A DNA stretch of 64,000 nt from NCBI RefSeq assembly GCF_003012815.1, contig NZ_PXYJ01000001.1, forward strand, positions 372,001-436,000. The letters are read 5' to 3'. This document shows, one piece after another, positions 16,614 through 25,872 of this stretch. The position numbers were made by a program, and so were the translations under genes. Position 1 is the first letter of the stretch; each line of letters opens with the position of its first letter. The stretch is from Allosphingosinicella vermicomposti (lineage in GTDB: Bacteria; Pseudomonadota; Alphaproteobacteria; Sphingomonadales; Sphingomonadaceae). The notes beneath the pieces are model-generated. The model was not told the origin of the DNA. It saw nothing but the letters and a program-made list of their open reading frames with translations, and did no database searches.

Positions 16614-17728
16614 ACCCGCCCGTCTCTCCAGAATTGGATGACCGCGTCAGCCGCGCGGCCAGCGATGCCCGGACGAAGATCGCCGAGCGTCTCCGTCGCC
16701 ATCTGCGCTTGGAATGCGGCATAAAAAGGGTGCCGCTCGCGCGCCCGCTCGATCGCGGGCATCAGGTCTTCCGGGCGGTCCACGACTTCGCCGAAACGCC
16801 AGTGGAGAAAGCTCGGGTCGTTCTGCCAATCGATGCCGTGCGCATTCAGGAATATGCAGGGACGCGGGCGGGCGAGGAATTCATAAACCTGGCTTGAAAT
16901 ATCGCCGACATAAATATCCGCCGCTTCGGTATAGGTCATATCCACCGATCGATCGGAGCCGAGATCGATCAGGATAGTGTCCGTGCTGCGGCTTTCCCAA
17001 GACCGCCGAAGTGTTGCGGATCGCCGCCGGAACATCTTCACATGCGGCGCGACGATCAGATTGAACCGGTCCTGTTCGGCAAATTGCCGGAGCATCGGCT
17101 CGATGAACCGGCTCCACGATTGAAGCTCCGGCGCCTTGTGCGGATTGTAAAGCACCGTGGGACGCGGGTTGGGGAATAACCGTCCCTCCGCCTTGTAGAT
17201 ACGGGCCGCCGTTTCAAGCTTCGTATATCCTGGAAGGGCGTAGTGGCCGGGCCGGATCAATCCGCCTTCCAGCATCCGCTTTTCGGTCTTGCGGCCGGAG
17301 AGCAGAACAAGGTCAAAGGCTGCAATCCTTGGAATGAAGCCGCGCGCGCGATCACCCGATCCATGGCTTGCATAGACGAGTTTTGGCCTAGTCACTCCCA
17401 TCTTGCGCAGGCTGGCGATGGAATTTTCGACGGCGAAGATCATGTCGAACCGGGACAAGGCCTTGCGATTGTCCCACAAGACCAGATCCTTTTGCATGCC
17501 GAGTGGCTTGATGGCTTGGAGGCCCCGCGTCAGTGGAGAGCGGGCCAGCCGTTCGACCGGAATCGCCGGTGCGTCATAGGCGCGGTGAATGCGCTCAAGA
17601 TGATAGGGCGTATCGGGGTCGTTATAGAAATTGACGATCTCAGCGCCCCGCTTGGCCAGTTCAAGGGCGATCGCCGCACCGTGGTAGCATTGATAGGCTT
17701 CGGCGATATAGAGGAAGGCAATCTTCAT
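16610..17728 (-). CDS. CDP-glycerol glycerophosphotransferase-like glycan transferase (copy 2)
   Basis: A 372-residue paralogue of the gene at 15438-16613, sharing [48 protein letters not shown] and LNAHGIDWQ. I chose the ATG at 17728 (MKIAFLYIAEAYQ), preceded by AGGAAGGCGCCG. The four-base overlap with copy 1 suggests they are made together, perhaps as partners. It is divergent from the flippase gene. The role is inferred from fold-level resemblance and the neighbours. Confidence 0.75.
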   Translation of the reverse strand: MKIAFLYIAEAYQCYHGAAIALELAKRGAEIVNFYNDPDTPYHLERIHRAYDAPAIPVERLARSPLTRGLQAIKPLGMQKDLVLWDNRKALSRFDMIFAVENSIASLRKMGVTRPKLVYASHGSGDRARGFIPRIAAFDLVLLSGRKTEKRMLEGGLIRPGHYALPGYTKLETAARIYKAEGRLFPNPRPTVLYNPHKAPELQSWSRFIEPMLRQFAEQDRFNLIVAPHVKMFRRRSATLRRSWESRSTDTILIDLGSDRSVDMTYTEAADIYVGDISSQVYEFLARPRPCIFLNAHGIDWQNDPSFLHWRFGEVVDRPEDLMPAIERARERHPFYAAFQAQMATETLGDLRPGIAGRAADAVIQFWRDGRV

Positions 17729-17806
17729 CGGCGCCTTCCTAGCTGCGCCGGATCGGGTAGGAAACGAATTTTGATCGTCGGGAAGTGGCGCCAATGGGTT
17801 GGGCGG

Positions 17807-19132
17807 ATGCGCGCGAAAGGCGAAGCGCGCAACGGCACGATCGCGCGTGTCCTCGAAAATGCGGGCTGGCTGCTTGCGGGGAAGGGCGTCGGGGCGGTGC
17901 TGAGCCTCGTCTATCTCGGCCTCGCCACGCGCACTTTGGGCCCCGCCGCTTTCGGCCAGTTCGTGCTCATCATCGGTATCGCTCAGGCCATTTCATCCTT
18001 CGTGAGCTTCCAAACCTGGCAGGGAGTCGTGCGGTTCGGAATGCCGCATTTCCAGGCTGGGGAGAGCGGTAAGCTCGCCAATGTGATTACCCTGACCCTT
18101 GCCCTGGATTATGGCGGCGCGATTGCCGGGTGCCTTATCGCGCTCGCCGGAACTGCATATTTCAGCGATTATTTCGGCTGGGATGCCGCAGTGCGCCGGG
18201 AGGCGTTGCTTTTCGCAATCGTCATACTCCTCAGCGCGCGGTCGACGGCGGTCGGGGTTCTTCGGCTTCACGATCGCTTTGGGGTGGGCGCCGTTGCCGA
18301 TTCCACGACCGCGATTGTGCGGTTTGTTGGCGCGATCCTGGCCGTCGCCTTCATGCCGACGGTGACAGGCTTCTTAACCGCTTGGGCTGCTTCCGAGGTG
18401 GCGACAGCCGCCGTCTATTGGTGGTCGGCGGCACGCGTTTCGAAAGGGGCGATGAGTCTGTTTCGCTGGCGCGGGCTCCGTCAGGCAGCCGTCGAAAATC
18501 CGGGGATCATGTCCTTTCTCTGGATCACCAATGCGAGCACGACCTTGAACGGCGCGACCAAGCAGCTGACGACTCTGATTGTAGGCCTTGTCGCCGGGCC
18601 GGTCGCCGCAGGCAATTATCGCCTTGCCCATCAATTGGGTCAGGCTCTAGCCCGCATTTCCGAAATGCTTTCCCGATCCGTTTATGCGGAGCTCACCCGC
18701 GTTCATTTCGGCGATATGAAAGCCAATCTCTCGAAGCTGTTCAGAAGTTCGGTCCGTCTTACCGCAATCGGCGCGGTCACGATCATCCTGCTCCTCATCA
18801 CGATCGGCCGACCGGCGCTTGGCCTGATCGCGGGGCCTGGTTATGCGGAGGCTTATCCGCTTCTTATGTTACTCGGTACGGCGGCAGCTCTCGGACTTGG
18901 CGGAACGAGCTTCGAGCCTGCACTTGTCGCCACGGGTCGGGCCGGACTTGCTCTGCGGCTCCAGTTCGTTGCGACGCTGGTTCTCGCGGCTCTGCTGGCT
19001 TTGCTCCTCCCGAGACTGGGTGCAACCGGCGCGGGTATCGCCACTCTTGCCGCTGCTGCCGCGAGCCTGATCCTTTATGGTTGGGCGGCGTTTCGCGCCA
19101 TGCGCGCCGTGGGAGATCGCGGGGCGATATAG
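17807..19132 (+). CDS. Polysaccharide flippase (Wzx/MOP superfamily)
   Basis: A 441-residue integral membrane protein with 12-14 predicted helices. It is similar to O-antigen/teichoic acid export proteins (GWLLAGKGVGAVLSLVYLGL at the start, GNYRLAHQLGQALARI mid-protein). It should move lipid-linked oligosaccharide across the inner membrane. ATG at 17807 is the first sensible start; the longer frame from 17243 is antisense to the transferase gene. It is the only plus-strand gene in the glycan block, and its last 58 bases overlap the 3' end of the convergent GT39 gene. Confidence 0.85.
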   Translation: MRAKGEARNGTIARVLENAGWLLAGKGVGAVLSLVYLGLATRTLGPAAFGQFVLIIGIAQAISSFVSFQTWQGVVRFGMPHFQAGESGKLANVITLTLALDYGGAIAGCLIALAGTAYFSDYFGWDAAVRREALLFAIVILLSARSTAVGVLRLHDRFGVGAVADSTTAIVRFVGAILAVAFMPTVTGFLTAWAASEVATAAVYWWSAARVSKGAMSLFRWRGLRQAAVENPGIMSFLWITNASTTLNGATKQLTTLIVGLVAGPVAAGNYRLAHQLGQALARISEMLSRSVYAELTRVHFGDMKANLSKLFRSSVRLTAIGAVTIILLLITIGRPALGLIAGPGYAEAYPLLMLLGTAAALGLGGTSFEPALVATGRAGLALRLQFVATLVLAALLALLLPRLGATGAGIATLAAAAASLILYGWAAFRAMRAVGDRGAI

Positions 19133-20670
19133 AGTTCCGCCGCGCCGAACGGGCTCTCCTCCCTTCTATACCCACGGGCCAATGCATAAGCGCGAAGCGG
19201 CGCGTCGAGATCGATCCGGAATCGGCGATGCCGGGTCTCATAGCCGGTGACGATGGCCGCCGGGGGCTGCGCATCAAGAAAGGCGGTGAGAGTGGCGGGT
19301 GAAATGGCATCCATTTCCCGCTGCTCATGCGAAGCGATGATGTCGCCCGTCCGATAAAAGAAGGGCCCGGCGGCGAAGCGGCGGTCGACCGGGAAATTGC
19401 TGTCCAGCGTTACGTGCGGCGAAAGGCTGGCAATGGGGCCTTGTGCGCCTGCTGCCTGTAAGCGTGCACCAATCCATTGGGCTTCGTCCGTCGCGGTCAG
19501 GGCATTGGCTTCGCCCGTTGCGGCGCGGATCGTCCACTTAACCGGCTGAACAATCCCAATTCCGGCACCGAGGATCAACGATAGGGTCATTACGATGCGA
19601 AGCGGGGACGGCCAGTTTTTTAAGTTCGTGAGCAGAATGCCCAACCGGATGAATAGGGGCGGCAGCATCGGGATGAGATATTGCTCCCACGTGGGCGTTG
19701 GTAGGATCGCTGCAACCAATCCGGCGAAGATCAGCAGGTCGAGGAGCACCACCTCAGACCGCCGGTCGCGGATCAGGAAAAGCGAGAGAACAAGTGCAGC
19801 AAGTGCCGCCCAGGCTGGGCCTTCGAGCAACAGGGCCGCTGTGTCACGCACCTTGGCTACCAAGGTGAGACGTTCACCGAGGCCGTTCCCTCCATACCAG
19901 TCGAAGGGTGCGTGGCTGGCATAGTGAAAGACGCCGTAATCGAAGGCTTCGGGCGTCAGGGAGCGCAAAAAAAGCACGGGGAGGAGTGCCGCGACCGCGC
20001 CGCCCGCGCAAAAGATTGCGTTTTGCGCGGACGTCCAGCGACGGTCTCTCATGTAGGTCCCGATCAGGAACAATCCGATAGCGGCACCGGGCAAAGCGTA
20101 GGAAATCTTGGTTGCGATCGCGGTGCCGAAGCCAAGTCCGGCGCCTGCCCAAAGCCAACGCGAATGAATTTGGGACGAGCCGGACAAGGCCGCGATGGAA
20201 AGATAGGTGCCGATACAAGCGAAGAGGGGCGGGAAGGCGTCATTGCGGACGACCGTGGTTCCGAACTGAAAGGCCTGGCACAATGCGAGCAGGACGGCGC
20301 CGATCAAAGCGATCTTGCGCCCCACGCCCATACGGCGCTGGGCAAGGTAGACGAGCAACAGCGTGGCGATACCGGCCAATGCCTGCGTCAGCCGCAACGT
20401 AATCAGGCTGTATGAAGCGGAAAGCGCCGCGAGCGGCGCCAGCAGCAGCGGCTGGAGCGGCGTTTGCAGGTAGACGAAGTCCTGAAATGGACCATAGCCG
20501 GCGGCGACCAATTCCGCAGCTGCAAAATACTGGCTCTCGTCATGGTTTAGCGGCGCGATCAGCGACAATGTCGCGAAGATCGCCGCCAGCGCGAGGAACG
20601 CCACGGCCAGAAAGGGTGCGGGCCGCAACGAGGCGGCTCGGTTGATGCGCGTTAGAATCAATGTCCCCAC
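19075..20670 (-). CDS. GT-C membrane glycosyltransferase (family 39 / PMT_2-like)
   Basis: A 531-residue protein with about 10-11 membrane helices and the GT-C N-terminal loop NHDESQYFAAAELVAAGYGP, where the acidic pair is the usual catalytic site in polyprenyl-phosphate-sugar-dependent transferases. A soluble C-terminal region follows (about 400-531). It probably adds a sugar from a lipid-linked donor on the periplasmic side. Its 3' end overlaps the flippase gene tail to tail by 58 bases. The exact substrate is unknown. Confidence 0.8.
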   Translation of the reverse strand: MGTLILTRINRAASLRPAPFLAVAFLALAAIFATLSLIAPLNHDESQYFAAAELVAAGYGPFQDFVYLQTPLQPLLLAPLAALSASYSLITLRLTQALAGIATLLLVYLAQRRMGVGRKIALIGAVLLALCQAFQFGTTVVRNDAFPPLFACIGTYLSIAALSGSSQIHSRWLWAGAGLGFGTAIATKISYALPGAAIGLFLIGTYMRDRRWTSAQNAIFCAGGAVAALLPVLFLRSLTPEAFDYGVFHYASHAPFDWYGGNGLGERLTLVAKVRDTAALLLEGPAWAALAALVLSLFLIRDRRSEVVLLDLLIFAGLVAAILPTPTWEQYLIPMLPPLFIRLGILLTNLKNWPSPLRIVMTLSLILGAGIGIVQPVKWTIRAATGEANALTATDEAQWIGARLQAAGAQGPIASLSPHVTLDSNFPVDRRFAAGPFFYRTGDIIASHEQREMDAISPATLTAFLDAQPPAAIVTGYETRHRRFRIDLDAPLRAYALARGYRREESPFGAAELYIAPRSPTARMARNAAQP

Positions 20671-20773
20671 CCCTGAAAGGAGCCCCGGGCAACGACTTAA
20701 CGGGAATATATTACGAGTAAAGTGAAACGCCTGGACGATCCATCTCTAGCAGGCTCGCCATCGGCAAAGCCTA

Positions 20774-20800
20774 AGGGCGCGCCAGCGAGTGACGCGCCCT
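20774..20800 (-). terminator. Hairpin after sdhA
   Basis: AGGGCGCG (20774-20781) and CGCGCCCT (20793-20800) form a perfect 8-bp stem with an 11-base loop, 17 bases beyond the sdhA stop. There is no long T-run on the complement, so intrinsic termination is only probable. It separates sdhCDA from the GT39 gene, and hence from sdhB. Confidence 0.55.
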
Positions 20801-20816
20801 GTAAGAGAAAAGGTAA

Positions 20817-22604
20817 TTAGTAAACCCGGGCTTTGGGCTTGATGTAGCCGATTTCGTCGGTCAGCGTATATTCGTGGACCGGGCGATAATCGATGTTCAC
20901 CTTGCCCTGATCGAACCACGAAATCGTGTGCTTCATCCAGTTCGCGTCGTCGCGGTTCGGATAGTCTTCGTGCATGTGGGCGCCGCGGCTTTCCTTGCGG
21001 TTGGCGGCGCTGTGCATGGTGACGACCGCCTGCGGGAGCATGTTGTCGAGCTCCAGCGTCTCGATAAGATCTGTATTCCAGATGAGGCTGCGGTCGGTGA
21101 CCTGCACGTCGTCCATGCGCTTGTAGACGGCGTCGATCTTCGTCTTGCCTTCGTCCAGCGTCTTTTCGGTGCGGAAGACGGCGCAATCGGCCTGCATCGT
21201 CTTCTGCATCTGCGCGCGGATGTCGGCGGTCGGGCTGCCGCCCTTGGCATAACGCCGCGCGTCGATGCGGCTGAGCGCCATTTCCTCCGACCCTTTGGGC
21301 AGCGGCCGTGCCGCTGCATTGGGTTCCAGAATTTCGCCGAGGCGGATCCCGGTCGCGCGGCCGAACACCACGAGATCGATCAGCGAGTTGGAGCCGAGAC
21401 GGTTGGCACCGTGCACCGACACGCAGGCCGCTTCGCCGACCGCGAACAGGCCAGGGACGACCGCGTCCGGATTGCCGTCCTTCAGGGTCACGACTTCGCC
21501 ATGATAATTGGTCGGGATGCCGCCCATATTATAGTGGACGGTCGGCACGACGGGGAGCGGCTGGCGGGTCAGGTCCACGCCCGCGAAGATCTTGCCGGTT
21601 TCGGTGATGCCGGGAAGACGCTCGGCGAGGATCTTGGAATCGATATGGTCGAGGTGAAGGTAGATATGGTCCTTCTCCTTACCCACGCCGCGTCCTTCGC
21701 GGATTTCCATCGCCATGGAGCGCGATACGACGTCGCGGGACGCCAAGTCCTTCGCGGACGGCGCATAACGCTCCATGAAGCGCTCGCCTTCCGAATTGGT
21801 CAGGTATCCGCCTTCGCCGCGCGCGCCTTCGGTGATGAGCACGCCTGCGCCGTAAATGCCGGTCGGGTGGAACTGGACGAACTCCATGTCCTGAAGCGGC
21901 AGGCCAGCGCGCAGCACCATGCCGCCGCCGTCGCCGGTGCAGGTATGGGCCGAGGTTGCGGAGAAATAGCAACGGCCATAGCCGCCCGTCGCCAGCACCA
22001 CCGCCTGGCTACGGAAGCGATGGATCGTGCCGTCTTCCATGCAGATCGCGATAAGTCCGCGGCACTCGCCATCTTCCATGATCAGGTCGATGGCGAAATA
22101 TTCGATGAAGAAGTCCGCGTCATATTTCAGCGACTGCTGGTAGAGCGCGTGGAGCATGGCGTGGCCGGTGCGGTCGGCGGCGGCGCAGGTGCGCTGCGCG
22201 GCCGGGCCTTCGCCCATATTCTGCGTCATGCCGCCAAAGGCGCGCTGGTAGATCTTGCCTTCGTTGGTGCGGCTGAACGGCACGCCATAATGTTCGAGTT
22301 CGTAGACGGCGGCAGGCGCCTCGCGGCACAGATATTCGATCGCGTCCTGGTCGCCGAGCCAGTCGGAGCCCTTCACCGTATCGTACATGTGCCAGGTCCA
22401 ATGATCCGGACCCATATTGCCAAGGCTCGCCGCAATGCCGCCCTGCGCCGCCACGGTATGCGAGCGGGTCGGGAAGACCTTGGTGACACAGGCAGTCTTG
22501 AGACCCTTCTCAGCCGCGCCCATCGTCGCGCGAAGGCCGGAGCCGCCCGCACCCACGACGACGACGTCGTAAACATGGTCGATGATCTTGTAAGCGTCAG
22601 CCAT
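20817..22604 (-). CDS. sdhA: Succinate dehydrogenase flavoprotein SdhA
   Basis: A 595-residue catalytic subunit of complex II, oxidising succinate to fumarate. It has the FAD-binding N terminus [15 protein letters not shown], the FAD-attachment His in SHTVAAQGG and the active-site region QFHPTG. Start ATG at 22604 ([10 protein letters not shown]) is preferred to 22625; GAGGCT precedes it. It follows sdhD by one base and is the third gene of an sdhCDA transcript. A terminator-like hairpin follows, and sdhB is 5.4 kb further on. Confidence 0.98.
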   Translation of the reverse strand: MADAYKIIDHVYDVVVVGAGGSGLRATMGAAEKGLKTACVTKVFPTRSHTVAAQGGIAASLGNMGPDHWTWHMYDTVKGSDWLGDQDAIEYLCREAPAAVYELEHYGVPFSRTNEGKIYQRAFGGMTQNMGEGPAAQRTCAAADRTGHAMLHALYQQSLKYDADFFIEYFAIDLIMEDGECRGLIAICMEDGTIHRFRSQAVVLATGGYGRCYFSATSAHTCTGDGGGMVLRAGLPLQDMEFVQFHPTGIYGAGVLITEGARGEGGYLTNSEGERFMERYAPSAKDLASRDVVSRSMAMEIREGRGVGKEKDHIYLHLDHIDSKILAERLPGITETGKIFAGVDLTRQPLPVVPTVHYNMGGIPTNYHGEVVTLKDGNPDAVVPGLFAVGEAACVSVHGANRLGSNSLIDLVVFGRATGIRLGEILEPNAAARPLPKGSEEMALSRIDARRYAKGGSPTADIRAQMQKTMQADCAVFRTEKTLDEGKTKIDAVYKRMDDVQVTDRSLIWNTDLIETLELDNMLPQAVVTMHSAANRKESRGAHMHEDYPNRDDANWMKHTISWFDQGKVNIDYRPVHEYTLTDEIGYIKPKARVY

Positions 22605-22605
22605 T

Positions 22606-22992
22606 TTATTGAGCCTCTGCGCCAAAGGCGATCTTGAGAACGGAGAAGAAAGCGAGCGCGCCGACGCCGATCACCAGGAAATTGGTGAGGGTGATCGCGA
22701 ACACCTTGGTCGATTCATGCACATAATCTTCCCAGACGACCTGCATGCCCAATTTGATGTGCCAGAAGGTCGACAGGATGAAGAGCAGCATCGGCACCGC
22801 GTTGAGCGGCGAACGCAGCCACGTCGTCACCGTCTCGTAGCCCATGTCCGGCAAACGCAGGATCGACACGAAGAACCAGACGAAGAGGACGAGCGTCGAG
22901 ACCGAAGTCAGCCGCTCCAGCCACCAATGATGGGCGCCGGTCCGCGCGGAGCCGAGGCCGCGCACATGCCCGAGAGCAGTCTTGCTGCGCAT
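22606..22992 (-). CDS. sdhD: Succinate dehydrogenase membrane anchor SdhD
   Basis: A 128-residue subunit with three membrane helices that anchors complex II and shares the heme b and quinone site with SdhC. The start [19 protein letters not shown] fits the alphaproteobacterial family, and [10 protein letters not shown] begins the first helix. His in [20 protein letters not shown] is the probable heme or quinone-site residue. Its ATG overlaps the stop of sdhC (TGATG). Confidence 0.95.
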   Translation of the reverse strand: MRSKTALGHVRGLGSARTGAHHWWLERLTSVSTLVLFVWFFVSILRLPDMGYETVTTWLRSPLNAVPMLLFILSTFWHIKLGMQVVWEDYVHESTKVFAITLTNFLVIGVGALAFFSVLKIAFGAEAQ

Positions 22993-23396
22993 CACTTCAC
23001 CTCCAGGATGTAGAACCACAGCAATGCGGTCGCGAGCACGGAGCCGACGATCGTCATCTGCGCCCAGAATTTGTTGGTCTGAAGCTCAAAGCCCGCGCCA
23101 ATGTCCATGGCGAGGTGGCGAAGGCCCGAAAAAGTGTGCTGGAAGAGCGCCCAAGTAAGGCCGATACCGACCACAAGGCCCGCCCACATGCCCCAGCCTT
23201 CGGTCAGGAAGCCGGTGAACTTCCCATAAGCCTCTTCGCCGGACGCCGCCGCGACCAGCCACCAGGCAAGCGCGATGCCGCCGACCACCGACAGGCCCGA
23301 TCCGGTCACGCGGTGGAGGATCGAGACCAGCATGTGCGGGCCCCATTTCCAGATGGTGAGGTGCGGCGATAAGGGTCGCGATGTGTTGCGGCTCAT
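22992..23396 (-). CDS. sdhC: Succinate dehydrogenase cytochrome b556 subunit SdhC
   Basis: A 134-residue membrane subunit with three helices. Diagnostic motifs are [20 protein letters not shown], followed by HRVTGSGL (quinone site Arg/Ser) and the heme-ligand region [12 protein letters not shown]. It is the first gene of sdhCDA; the promoter should lie in 23397-23480, just before a family B repeat. Confidence 0.96.
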   Translation of the reverse strand: MSRNTSRPLSPHLTIWKWGPHMLVSILHRVTGSGLSVVGGIALAWWLVAAASGEEAYGKFTGFLTEGWGMWAGLVVGIGLTWALFQHTFSGLRHLAMDIGAGFELQTNKFWAQMTIVGSVLATALLWFYILEVK

Positions 23397-23483
23397 GGGC
23401 GCGTCGGCTCCAGCTTAAAGTTTGGGGCGCTTTTAGGACAAAAGGCCAATGTTGCAAGCGGTCCTGACACCCGCCCGCCCTCT

Positions 23484-23570
23484 CGTCATTGCGAGCGAAG
23501 CGAAGCAATCCAGCGGCACGGAGCCAGCGGCCCACTGGATCGCCACGTCGCTCCGCTCCTCGCGATGACG
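23484..23570. repeat. Family B palindrome upstream of chemoreceptor
   Basis: CGTCATTGCGAGCGAAGCGA.. (from 23484) pairs with ..GCTCCTCGCGATGACG (to 23570). It matches the copy at 12123-12210 and takes up most of the divergent gap between sdhC and the chemoreceptor gene. Confidence 0.85.
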
Positions 23571-23663
23571 ATATCGGCGGTCAGCGAAAACTTTATTTAC
23601 CATTTCGCTTTATCTCCGGCCTCCACTCGAACCCCGTGCCACTCGAACCCCGTGGATGTACCG

Positions 23664-24959
23664 ATGATCGCTTTTCCCTCGAACAATCAGGTTCAGAAGC
23701 TGACGCCGCAGCAAATCTCCTCGCGCCTCGCCGCTTATAATGGTGATGGCGGGTTCGAACGCGATCTACAGGATTTGTGGGCCGACGCGGGCGAAGTGCT
23801 GGTCAACGTCGTCCGTGCGGAGGCGGGGGACAGGGCCGCCGAAGAAATTCGCGCCCGCTTCGTCAATCCCTTCGACGCCAAGTGGCTGCAGGACGTGGCG
23901 GAATTCGGCATCGAAATCTATTCGAGCGGCCGGTCCGCGCCCGCAGTCATCCGCCGCCGCGCGACGATCCAGGCTGCGATGATGGTCGCGATCCGCGATC
24001 ATTTGGGCGGCGATCCCGCCCGCATGGCGCGGGCCATGACGACGATGCAGCTTCTTGCCTGCTACGAAAATGAACTGATTCTCGCCCAGCTCGCGCTTCT
24101 TGAAGCCAATGCCGCGGCCGAAGCGCGCGGCCGCCAGAGCGAAAGCTTCGAACGGCTCGTCGCCGACATGGTCAGCGCCGCGACCGGCGAATCCTCCACA
24201 CTGCGCGAACGCACCGCGTCGACCGCGACGGCCGCGCGCGGCATGCTCGGCAAGACGAGCGAAGTCGCTGCCGCCGCCGAACAATCCGCCGTCGCCATGC
24301 GCGAAGCCGCGCAAACCGCCGCCGGCCTCATCCGCGCTATCGAGGACGCGCGGACGGAAGTGGAGGTCGCCGCCGGCGTCGCCACCCGCGCGGGCAATCA
24401 GGCCACGGACGCTGTGAAGGTCAGCCAGGCGCTCTCCGCCCACGTCGCGGCCATCGAATCGATCCTCGGCCTCATTCGCGACATTGCGGGCCAGACCAAC
24501 CTCCTCGCCCTCAACGCCACCATTGAAGCCGCGCGCGCGGGCGATGCGGGCCGGGGCTTTGCCGTCGTCGCGCAGGAAGTGAAGTCGCTCGCCGATCAGA
24601 CTGCCCGCGCCACCGATGACATTCACGGCAAGATCGCCGCCATCCAGCAGGCGACCCGCCAGACGCTCGACGCCAACGACTCGATCAAGCAGACGGTCGA
24701 GGATGTTCAAGTGTCGGCCACCCGGATCCGCGAAGCGATGGAAATCCAGGCGCAAACCGTGACGATGATCACCGCCGCCGTCGACGAAACCGCGCTTGCC
24801 GCCGATTCCATGTCCTCGACCATCGCCGCCATTCGCACCGACACTGAAAATGTCGCGAGCGAGATCGACCAGGTCGAAAACGGCTTCATCCGCGTCCACG
24901 ACCAGCTCGGCCGCTTCCGCGCCAAGACCGCCGAATTCGTCAATAGCTTCGCGGCTTAA
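23664..24959 (+). CDS. Soluble methyl-accepting chemotaxis protein
   Basis: A 431-residue receptor without membrane segments. Residues about 1-170 form a helical sensor region; about 180-431 is the MCP signalling coiled coil, with the hairpin tip [20 protein letters not shown] and [19 protein letters not shown]. The N-terminal region has the size and helical look of a globin-coupled sensor, but I cannot find a convincing heme-ligating proximal His, so oxygen sensing is a guess. I chose the ATG at 23664 because the longer start at 23565 lies in a repeat. No other chemotaxis gene is nearby. Confidence 0.88.
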   Translation: MIAFPSNNQVQKLTPQQISSRLAAYNGDGGFERDLQDLWADAGEVLVNVVRAEAGDRAAEEIRARFVNPFDAKWLQDVAEFGIEIYSSGRSAPAVIRRRATIQAAMMVAIRDHLGGDPARMARAMTTMQLLACYENELILAQLALLEANAAAEARGRQSESFERLVADMVSAATGESSTLRERTASTATAARGMLGKTSEVAAAAEQSAVAMREAAQTAAGLIRAIEDARTEVEVAAGVATRAGNQATDAVKVSQALSAHVAAIESILGLIRDIAGQTNLLALNATIEAARAGDAGRGFAVVAQEVKSLADQTARATDDIHGKIAAIQQATRQTLDANDSIKQTVEDVQVSATRIREAMEIQAQTVTMITAAVDETALAADSMSSTIAAIRTDTENVASEIDQVENGFIRVHDQLGRFRAKTAEFVNSFAA

Positions 24960-24974
24960 CGCCGTTCCCCTCTA

Positions 24975-25050
24975 CCGTTCAGCCTGAGCCTGTCGAAGGC
25001 CTGCCCTTCTTGAGAGTAAGGCAGGGCTTCGACAGGCTCAGCCCGAACGG
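24975..25050. repeat. Family A palindrome downstream of chemoreceptor
   Basis: CCGTTCAGCCTGAGCCTGTC.. (from 24975) and ..GACAGGCTCAGCCCGAACGG (to 25050) are the two arms. The arms closely match the inverted pair that flanks the GIY-YIG gene at 56 kb, including the GGCCTGCCCTT extension. Confidence 0.85.
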
Positions 25051-25092
25051 ATTGGGGTTTTCCTGGACCTTATCCCGCCCTATCGCCCCCGC

Positions 25093-25791
25093 ATGAGCAA
25101 GAACATCCTCGTCACCGGCACCAGCCGGGGCATAGGCGCCGCCATCTTCTCCGCGCTCTCAGGCAACAAAACCGTCGGCCATTCGAGCAAAGGCGGCGAC
25201 AACCAGATCGCCGCCGACCTCTCGCAGCCCGGCGCCGCTGAAGCCCTATGGACCCAAGCGATCGATCGCCTCGGCCATATCGACGTGCTCATCAACAATG
25301 CCGGCATATTCGAAGCTTCGCCGATCGAGGTCGGGCACGACGCCTGGCTCGATGGTTGGGAGCGGACCATGCGCATCAACCTCACCGCATCGGCCGAACT
25401 CTGCCGCCTCGCCGTTCTCCACTTCCGGACACGCGGCGACGGTCGCATCGTCAATGTCGCCTCCCGCGCCGCCTATCGCGGCGATAGCCCGCAGCACTGG
25501 CATTATGCCGCGTCCAAGGCGGGCATGATCGGCATGACTAAATCGATCGCGCGCGGCTATGCGGGCGAAAACATCCTCGCTTTCGCGGTCTGCCCCGGCT
25601 TCACCATGACCGGCATGGCGGACGATTATCTCGAAAGCCGGGGAGGGGCGAAGCTTCTCGCCGACATCCCACTCGGCCGCGTCGCCCAGCCGGAGGAAGT
25701 CGCCGAAACCGTCCGCTGGCTCGCCCTCGATGCGCCGCCCTCCGCCACCGGCGCGGTCATCGACGTCAACGGCGCAAGCTATGTCCGTTAA
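25093..25791 (+). CDS. Short-chain dehydrogenase/reductase
   Basis: A 232-residue classical SDR oxidoreductase. The Rossmann motif GTSRGIGAAIF is at about residues 8-18, NNAG at about 74-77, and the catalytic YxxxK is in HYAASKAGM. The substrate is unknown. It lies between family A and C-like repeats and may be monocistronic. Its C terminus (ATGAVIDVNGASYVR) matches FabG-like SDRs, but it is too generic to name. Confidence 0.92.
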   Translation: MSKNILVTGTSRGIGAAIFSALSGNKTVGHSSKGGDNQIAADLSQPGAAEALWTQAIDRLGHIDVLINNAGIFEASPIEVGHDAWLDGWERTMRINLTASAELCRLAVLHFRTRGDGRIVNVASRAAYRGDSPQHWHYAASKAGMIGMTKSIARGYAGENILAFAVCPGFTMTGMADDYLESRGGAKLLADIPLGRVAQPEEVAETVRWLALDAPPSATGAVIDVNGASYVR

Positions 25792-25796
25792 TTCCG

Positions 25797-25871
25797 TTGT
25801 GCTCCTGCGAAAGCAGGAGCCCAGGTTCGTAGGGCAGGGTCGCTGGGCTCCTGCTTTCGCAGGAGCACAAG
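25797..25871. repeat. Palindrome (GTGCTCCTGCGAAAGCAGGAGC) that ends at the prmA ribosome site
   Basis: Two hairpins face each other: TGCTCCTGCGAAAGCAGGAG (from 25799) and GCTCCTGCTTTCGCAGGAGC (25847-25866). The last bases, AGGAG at 25861-25865, fall seven bases ahead of the prmA ATG, so the repeat seems to supply its Shine-Dalgarno sequence. The layout is like family C with a different stem. Confidence 0.8.
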
Positions 25872-25872
25872 A

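Noticed and set aside
17243-17806. Extended start of the flippase gene
   Set aside because: The extension is antisense to the glycan transferase and has no flippase similarity; ATG at 17807 gives the normal N terminus.
20874-22637. 587-codon plus-strand frame
   Set aside because: Exact antisense of sdhA; no domain motif and no start signal.
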